In this document: positions 58,456 through 64,000 of the stretch, piece after piece | Position numbering within the stretch: the stretch's first letter is position 1 | Layout: every line of letters begins with the position of its first letter | Made by a program: the position numbers and the translations under genes | Origin: Planctomycetota bacterium | GTDB lineage: Bacteria; Planctomycetota; Planctomycetia; Planctomycetales; Planctomycetaceae | NCBI GenBank assembly: GCA_014584345.1 | Contig: JACTNB010000014.1 | Location: 1 to 64,000 of the forward strand | Direction: 5' to 3' | Length of the DNA stretch: 64,000 nt | Notes under the pieces: generated by a model | The model's database searches: none | What the model was told of the DNA's origin: nothing | Seen by the model: only the letters and a program-made list of their open reading frames with translations

Positions 58456-60396
58456 TCAGGAGGCCTGCGCGGGAGGTCGCCCCCCCCGCCCTTCTCCCCG
58501 AGGAGTTCCCGGCCCTCCAGTCGGCGCCCCATTCCCTCGCGGTGCCCCCCCTTCCGGGCGTCGTTCCGTTCCCGCGGGAGCAGGACCGGCTCCACGGCCA
58601 CGATTCCCAGGAGCGGAGTCCGCGGCCGTTTCGGGAATTGCATTGAGAGGCCCCTGTTCATTCGCGGTGTTCGTAATCCTGGTCGGTGTAGAGCTCTCCT
58701 CGAGTTTTGTGATTTCGTCTCCAAACTGGCTGCGGGGATTCATGACGACAAGTTCGCCCACGTCGAGACCGTCCAAAATCTCGATATCAGTTTCATTGGA
58801 CAGTCCGATCGTGACCTGACGACGGGCGACGCGCTGCCCTTGGACAATCCAGACATAAAACTGCCGCCCCACCTGCACGACGGATTGCACAGGGGTGAGC
58901 AGCACATCGTCGCGATCGTTGACGACAATTTCGAAATCGGCGGAGTTCCCCGCCCGGAGCTTACTGATCTTCTCGGGACCATCGATCAGATTAATGGCCA
59001 CCTGGTATTCCTTCACGTCGTAATTCGGCCACGAACCCGACAACGGAACCGAAGAGATTTCCGAAACGACACCGTTGAACACTTCCCCTGGTTGGGCATC
59101 GAGTCGCACAAACACGGCTTGCCCCTGCTTGACGCGGCTGATCATTGATTCGTGAATCTTGGCATCGATCATCATCAGTTCATTGTCGGGAATGTGAATG
59201 ATCGCCTGCCGCTCGCGAACGGTTGCCCCTTCGAAAATTTCTGGCTCGGAAGAACCCCTTCGCGACGAAGAGTTTTCATTGGCGTAAACAACTTCCCCGC
59301 TTTGCGCCGCGCGGAGCGTGCAATTTTCGATCCGCCGCAGCCATTCCTGGTACTTTTCCCTCTCGACGTGCAGTGTCAGCCGGGCAGACTCGAATTCCGC
59401 CTGCGCCTTCGAAAGTGCGGCCGAGGTCTTGCGGTCGGTCCGCTCCTTCTCCCGCTCCAGTTCCACCGCATCGGACTCCAGCAAGGCAATGTCCCGCTTG
59501 GATGTGAAGTTTTCCAGCACGCGGAGCTTGTCCTGTTCCACCTTCAATTCAATTTCGGATTGCGTGACGGAAATCCGTTCCGCTTCCAGATCGGACAAGC
59601 TGCGATATCCCTTCTTGGCCATGCGCTTGGTGAATTCATACGATTCCCGCTTGCGTGCCAGTTGCTCTTCCTTCAGGCGAATTTGCCCGAGAATGCTGTC
59701 GAGCTGTTGCGGCAACTCCCCTTCCTTGTACTTCTGCAAATCCAGCTTGGCAAGTTCGTACTTGAGTTGGGCGATGGCAATGTCGCTGTCGTTCTGGTTT
59801 TTTTGAATCTCCAGATTTTCCTTAGCGGCGGAAAAGTTCGCTTCGGCCTTGGTCAGGTTGATTTCCTGCTGGCGGGCGTTTTCCTCGTAGGACGAGGAAT
59901 CGAGTTCACAGACGATATCCCCTTCCTTGACGTGCGTCCCCTCGGGCACAATCTTGATGATCGTCGTCGAACCGGGTACTTGGGACGTCAAGGTTTCATT
60001 CCGCTGGCTCCGCAGGTAGCCCTTTTCGTTCACGGTAATGCGAAAACGCCCTCGATTCACCGTTTTTAGCACCAGGTTGGCAGGCAGCGTCGAATTTTGC
60101 GGCCACCACTCACGGATCCGCTGGACCAGGGGCTGGTACCAGGTCGAGGGGGCTTGTTCCTCGGGCATCGTGCTCGGCTGCATCGACGTTTCCCCGTTGC
60201 TCCCGGGAGGTGTCTGGGCCGAGAACAGGCCCGCCGTGATCAAGCCGACGAGGAGGATTCCCAGGCTTCCAGCCAAGAGGGTCAGCAATGAACGCCGTTT
60301 CTTCCGGAGCGCGCTGTGCGGGAGGGACAGGGCTGGGCTCGTTGAATCGTCCTGGGCTGCTGACGGTCTGGTGGCTTTCGTTTCGATCGTTGACAT
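58456..60396 (-). CDS. HlyD/MacA-like periplasmic adaptor
   Basis: A 646-residue membrane-fusion protein. A cytoplasmic N-terminus leads into a membrane anchor (LTLLAGSLGILLVGLITAGL, near 36-58). Lipoyl/barrel halves flank a long alpha-helical hairpin (about 165-350, rich in Lys/Glu/Gln). The barrel half contains GEVVYANENSSSRRG, with AVFVRLDAQPGEVFNGVVSE later. The C-terminus is a Gly/Pro-rich tail. It links an inner-membrane transporter to a TolC-like channel. AGGAG lies seven bases before the ATG. Its first 287 nt overlap the TolC-like gene in another frame. Confidence 0.88.
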   Translation of the reverse strand: MSTIETKATRPSAAQDDSTSPALSLPHSALRKKRRSLLTLLAGSLGILLVGLITAGLFSAQTPPGSNGETSMQPSTMPEEQAPSTWYQPLVQRIREWWPQNSTLPANLVLKTVNRGRFRITVNEKGYLRSQRNETLTSQVPGSTTIIKIVPEGTHVKEGDIVCELDSSSYEENARQQEINLTKAEANFSAAKENLEIQKNQNDSDIAIAQLKYELAKLDLQKYKEGELPQQLDSILGQIRLKEEQLARKRESYEFTKRMAKKGYRSLSDLEAERISVTQSEIELKVEQDKLRVLENFTSKRDIALLESDAVELEREKERTDRKTSAALSKAQAEFESARLTLHVEREKYQEWLRRIENCTLRAAQSGEVVYANENSSSRRGSSEPEIFEGATVRERQAIIHIPDNELMMIDAKIHESMISRVKQGQAVFVRLDAQPGEVFNGVVSEISSVPLSGSWPNYDVKEYQVAINLIDGPEKISKLRAGNSADFEIVVNDRDDVLLTPVQSVVQVGRQFYVWIVQGQRVARRQVTIGLSNETDIEILDGLDVGELVVMNPRSQFGDEITKLEESSTPTRITNTANEQGPLNAIPETAADSAPGNRGRGAGPAPAGTERRPEGGAPRGNGAPTGGPGTPRGEGRGGRPPAQAS

Positions 60397-63076
60397 GCGT
60401 CACTCCTGCCGGTCCAGGTGGGAGAAGATGAACTTCAAAGTCACCGGCGGTTGGTTCAGGTGGTAGTGGAACGAAATCTTGGTTTTCGTGGTGGGCGTGC
60501 GCCTTCAATTTCAGATTCTGGTAATAAGGATCGATCCATACCCCATCGGGGTCGATCTCCATTATGTCCATATCACGGAAAATCTCGAGACGCGTCCTCT
60601 CGTAATCGGCCCATATCTGGACCAGTCGGTTTTGGGCATCGAGAATGCTGTTTAACGCATCCACCAAGTTACGCCCCCGCACCCCACCTTGATTCGGCGC
60701 GCCGGGAGCGTTCGATTCCTCAACCGCTTGATCATATTGTATCACGTTGATACGCAAAGCTTGACGGGCTGTTTCCAGATTTTGTTCAAGAATTTGCAAA
60801 TTTCGCCATGCGGTACGAATGCTCAGCTTCACGCCGTCTTCGAATTCCATGTATTCACGACGAGACCGCTGGTAGTTGATTTGAGCGGCTCGATACACAT
60901 TGCGTTCCGCCACCTGATCCAGAGGCGCGGTAAACTGCACGCCAACACGGTGGCTGCTGCTGGTCCCACTGAAGTTAAATGGCTTGCTGCTGCCCGGCTC
61001 GTTTCGGATGTCCCCTTCCACCACCACGTCGAGCACCGCCTTAAGGCGATTGGCGGCAACCTCCTCCTGCCGACGGGCATCCACCACTTCGGCACGCGCG
61101 TTCATTAGATCCAGCCGGTTTTCCAACGCCAGGCCCACGGAATCCTCCAGACTGAACTGGAATCGGTTCACCGTAATCAATTCCGATCGCAATCCAACCT
61201 GCACGACTTGCAACCCCTGCACCCGCATGACCAGGTCCTCGCGTATGGATTGCAATAGGGGAACGGCCTGCTTGAGTGCCTCCGCGTCGCTGGCCGCGCG
61301 GTCCAGCAGCTTTTCGACCATTTCCAATTCCTGCGCGATGGCGCGAATCCCTGCCGTCAACGCCGCGAACTGATCCCGATCCCGCTCCACCGTTTTGATA
61401 ATTCGCTCGCGATCCGCCTCGCTGGACACGCCGGACAGACGCTTCTCCAGATTCTCGTTGACGCGACGCACATCCTCGGCGACCAGGGCGTTCCCCTTTT
61501 CAAGGATCTTTTTGTGCAACAGGCGCGATTCCGCGAGCACCTGTGCGGTCAGTTCCAGATCGGGTTGTTCCGCGTTCAACAGGCCCGTCCGTTCCACAAA
61601 GGCTTCGGCTTCCGCCTGCAACTGTTCGAGCACGGGATCGATCAGCTCGAACTGCTGCAGTCCCTCGTCGTCAATCGTCATGTGCACGTCGGGGGGCAGC
61701 CCCAGTTGAATTTTGTAGCTGTCCAGCGTGTCCTTGAATCGCAACTCGGAAGATCGCAACTGAATAATTGCACTGGCGAGGCGAGATTCCAGTTGCGCCA
61801 CGTCCAGCGGGACCACGTCATTTCGCAGCAGTTGAGTCAACTCCCGCGAGGCAGCCTGCCAGGCGGCATCATCGCTTAGTCCTACCAGCAGATCGGCCTG
61901 CTCCTGCGACATCATGCCGAACCACTGCAACAAGCCCCGTTCCTCGTCGTGGTTCATCTTGTCCGCCAGAGCCTCGGGAATCACCAGGCCCGCTGGCAAT
62001 TTCACCAGGGGCGATTCGGTGGTTCCCGGAGGAACGGCAACATTCGCCCGCAGTTCGCGCACCTGCCGTTCGAGCTGGGCGATATTGTATTGCTGGTTGC
62101 GGATCGCCTGCATTTGCGTGAGCATGCCGAGATACCCGCCCCCCGCACCCCCGCTGACCGTTTGGGTGAACAGGATCTTGCGGAAACGGGACAGGTCTCT
62201 TACCGAATACAGCAGATCGCGTTCGGTTTGGGTCAGATTTTCCAGGGCGATCTTGCGCCCTGCCCCCAGTAGCAGCGGTTGCACCAGACGGTACGACAAC
62301 AGGCTGGCCGACGAAGTCCCGGCATTAGGGCCGGAGAATATCCACAGCGTATTGTTGGCCAGTTCGGCTGCCCATTGGCCCCCCGTGGGGAGCAGCTGGC
62401 TTACGCCAAAGCGATTATTCATCCCCAGCGAATCCTGCAATCCGGGGACATTTTCATAGCGGAGCGAACTGCCCGGTTCCCCGCCCCCGATTCCCAGGAA
62501 ACGCACCTGAAAGCGGAAGCGTTCGAACGTCAGGGCGAGGGCTGCCAGGTACGTCTGCTCCAATTGAGATTGATAATCTCGATCGTGCAGATAGGTCAAT
62601 TCCACCGCATCGAGGATGGTCAGGTCGGGAATCGTCGGCACCGGTTCGGTATACTCTCCGGTTTCTTCGTCCATCATCTCGGGTGCGATTTGGAACTGTT
62701 CCAGCCAGCCTGGATTTTCGACCGAGAAGGAACGCCCCAGTTTATGCCAGCTCTTATAACCGGGAATGCCCCCGGGGCAATCCATGATGGCGGCCGCTGC
62801 GGGATCGTCCGGAGTCAGCGGTTCGCGGTCGGGATCATAGGGATCGAAAAAACGGCTCCGCGGATCGGGCATCAGATTCTTCCGCGGATTCACCCACCGC
62901 GGATCGCTCTCCAGTTGATTCCAGACCTGATAGGAGTCCTTGTCGGCCTGTTTACGCCAGAAACTCTGCGAGCAGCCGCTGCCACAGAGTATAACGGAGA
63001 GCAGCGCGCGCAAGGGCCATTTCCAGACCACCCTCTGCCTTCCATCGCGCGTATGCAGTCGATTCGCCCAACTCAT
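60110..63076 (-). CDS. TolC-like outer membrane efflux protein
   Basis: A 988-residue protein, about twice the usual TolC length. The N-terminus has a membrane-targeting stretch ending CGSGCSQ, so it may be a lipoprotein. The middle holds TolC-type coiled-coil helices (ALENRLDLMNARAEVVDARR, QINYQRSRREYMEFEDGVKL, TAWRNLQILEQNLETARQAL) and VDALNSILDAQNRLVQIWAD. The C-terminal 95 codons overlap the adaptor gene. A TGA just before the adaptor ATG lies in a different frame, so a single frame change would end this gene there. The extension may be a relict of an indel. Confidence 0.85.
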   Translation of the reverse strand: MSWANRLHTRDGRQRVVWKWPLRALLSVILCGSGCSQSFWRKQADKDSYQVWNQLESDPRWVNPRKNLMPDPRSRFFDPYDPDREPLTPDDPAAAAIMDCPGGIPGYKSWHKLGRSFSVENPGWLEQFQIAPEMMDEETGEYTEPVPTIPDLTILDAVELTYLHDRDYQSQLEQTYLAALALTFERFRFQVRFLGIGGGEPGSSLRYENVPGLQDSLGMNNRFGVSQLLPTGGQWAAELANNTLWIFSGPNAGTSSASLLSYRLVQPLLLGAGRKIALENLTQTERDLLYSVRDLSRFRKILFTQTVSGGAGGGYLGMLTQMQAIRNQQYNIAQLERQVRELRANVAVPPGTTESPLVKLPAGLVIPEALADKMNHDEERGLLQWFGMMSQEQADLLVGLSDDAAWQAASRELTQLLRNDVVPLDVAQLESRLASAIIQLRSSELRFKDTLDSYKIQLGLPPDVHMTIDDEGLQQFELIDPVLEQLQAEAEAFVERTGLLNAEQPDLELTAQVLAESRLLHKKILEKGNALVAEDVRRVNENLEKRLSGVSSEADRERIIKTVERDRDQFAALTAGIRAIAQELEMVEKLLDRAASDAEALKQAVPLLQSIREDLVMRVQGLQVVQVGLRSELITVNRFQFSLEDSVGLALENRLDLMNARAEVVDARRQEEVAANRLKAVLDVVVEGDIRNEPGSSKPFNFSGTSSSHRVGVQFTAPLDQVAERNVYRAAQINYQRSRREYMEFEDGVKLSIRTAWRNLQILEQNLETARQALRINVIQYDQAVEESNAPGAPNQGGVRGRNLVDALNSILDAQNRLVQIWADYERTRLEIFRDMDIMEIDPDGVWIDPYYQNLKLKAHAHHENQDFVPLPPEPTAGDFEVHLLPPGPAGVTHVNDRNESHQTVSSPGRFNEPSPVPPAQRAPEETAFIADPLGWKPGNPPRRLDHGGPVLGPDTSREQRGNVDAAEHDARGTSPLDLVPAPGPADP

Positions 63077-63576
63077 CTGTTGTCTGTCATCCCCTGTTCG
63101 AGCCTATGGCAGAGCGACGTCACCAGCCGGGCCGGTTTCCGGCCTCGCTGGTCCGCACCATCTCCCCCACTGGATTTCCGTTCCCACGGCAAGCCAGTGG
63201 TTCGGAAAGGCGATTATGTCCCCTAATCAGTAGAAATTTCGGCATCCTCACCACCCTTGGATCAGGAAGAATCCGTAGATACGGAAAAATCGCTACTTCT
63301 TGGCAGCCTCCGCCCCCCTTCCGTCTGCCGCTTTTCCGTGAACCGGGTGTGAGATATGATGCCGGAATAAATCTGGCCGAGCTTGAGGCTCTTCCGCGAT
63401 ATCCGGCGCAATTTCGGCACGGGCGAAGAGTGGGGTTCACGGCCCCTGCCAGGTGGGACGAGTTTCAGCGGGCCAGCAATCACAATTCGGCATGAGAACG
63501 CCACCTGCGGACATCCGCGGGCCTTTTACTGGCAGCATCCCCTTCCGATCACACAGACAGCGAGTTCCGGCATTCC
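63077..63576. other. Divergent region between TolC-like and DnaJ-family genes
   Basis: A 500-bp stretch without a gene I can support. Short open frames exist on both strands but have no protein-like features or ribosome sites. It probably holds promoters for both flanking genes; none is clear, and no CIRCE-type inverted repeat is recognisable. Confidence 0.5.
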
Positions 63577-64000
63577 ATGGCGAGTGAAGACTACTATCAG
63601 ACTCTGGGCGTTTCGCGAACCGCCTCCAGCGAGGACATCAAAAAAGCCTATCGCAAGTTGGCCCGGGAATATCATCCCGACCGCCGTCCCGATGACAAAC
63701 AGGCTGCCGAAAAATTCAAGCAGATTCAGTCTGCCTACGATGTCCTGGGAGACGAGGAAAAGCGGAAAAAATACGACACGTACGGCTCCGCATTCGAAAA
63801 TATGGGGGGCGGTCCCGGCGGGAGATATGCCGCCGGCAGCGGTCCGATCGATCTCGAACAAATTTTCGGCGGCGCGGGGGGAGCAGGCGGCTTTGATTTC
63901 GGGGACCTGTTTGGAGGGGGATTTGCGGGAGGCGGACCAAGGCAAGGTCGGCGGCGTCCCCAAAAAGGGCAGGACGTCCATTCGAAGATCACTATCCCTT
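63577..64000 (+). CDS. DnaJ-family co-chaperone (partial, cut by window end)
   Basis: The first 141 codons of a gene that continues past the window. The J domain (MASEDYYQTLGVSRTASSED, KKAYRKLAREYHPD, then LGDEEKRKKYDTYG) has the HPD motif that stimulates DnaK. A Gly/Phe-rich region follows (IFGGAGGAGGFDFGDLFGGG), then GQDVHSKITIP, the start of the substrate-binding domain. No zinc-finger cysteines appear before the edge, so DnaJ and CbpA types cannot be told apart. The gene is read from sequence directly. Confidence 0.9.
   Translation, partial: MASEDYYQTLGVSRTASSEDIKKAYRKLAREYHPDRRPDDKQAAEKFKQIQSAYDVLGDEEKRKKYDTYGSAFENMGGGPGGRYAAGSGPIDLEQIFGGAGGAGGFDFGDLFGGGFAGGGPRQGRRRPQKGQDVHSKITIP

Noticed and set aside
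63106..63495. A 129-codon plus-strand frame before the DnaJ-family gene
   Set aside because: It overlaps the N-terminal end of the TolC-like gene region, lacks a ribosome site and has random composition.

Overview
This window comes from a planctomycete (Planctomycetota). The evidence is a set of families largely characteristic of that phylum: a DUF1559 pseudopilin-like protein, a PSD1-type cytochrome/LamG/DUF1553 giant, a DUF1501 protein, a FecR protein paired with its own ECF sigma factor, a 2,491-residue membrane serine/threonine kinase paired with another ECF sigma factor, TIGR03067-like domains, and an EF-Tu with an altered switch I. LL-diaminopimelate aminotransferase (DapL) also fits the phylum. 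Genus cannot be decided from the sequence alone.

Layout. (1) 1-8.1 kb is accessory DNA. A HEAT-repeat histidine kinase and a RecF/SMC-like ATPase lie together on the minus strand; the ATPase C-terminus is frameshifted by a 47-bp tandem duplication. Divergent from them is a tightly coupled plus-strand set: an excisionase-type HTH protein, a type I restriction remnant, a TIGR04255 protein, an unknown protein and a ComEC-like metallo-beta-lactamase. The set ends in a repeat/palindrome zone beside a serine recombinase that has lost its catalytic domain. This is the best place in the window to look for an undescribed system. (2) 8.1-11.8 kb holds five small minus-strand genes: two secreted proteins, a cytidine deaminase, a CPBP membrane protease and an ankyrin protein. 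(3) 11.8-19.9 kb is the giant kinase with its overlapping ECF sigma gene. (4) 19.9-20.8 kb is a graveyard of insertion-sequence fragments. (5) 20.9-31.8 kb has a Tat-exported phosphoesterase and a minus-strand sigma/FecR/PSD1/DUF1501/aldolase series, with a divergent DUF1559 gene. (6) 32.1-35.1 kb carries a PQQ-type beta-propeller protein and a HEAT-repeat exported protein.

(7) 35.5-50.4 kb is the conserved translation/transcription block: tRNA-Thr(TGT), Tyr(GTA), Gly(TCC), Thr(GGT), tuf, rpmG, tRNA-Trp, secE, nusG, rplK, rplA, rplJ, rplL, rpoB, rpoC. The four tRNAs and tuf have the same order as E. coli thrU-tyrU-glyT-thrT-tufB. A strong attenuator-like hairpin separates rplL from rpoB. (8) 50.5-57.3 kb holds dapL, an M50 site-2 protease, a bacterioferritin with a changed ferroxidase ligand, an ABC-F ATPase, a c-type cytochrome and a STAS protein. 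(9) 57.6-63.1 kb is an efflux set (TolC-like, HlyD/MacA-like adaptor, MacB/LolD-like ATPase) with a 287-nt same-strand overlap and no permease gene. A DnaJ-family gene runs off the right edge.

All assignments rest on reading motifs and gene order by eye. No database search was run.
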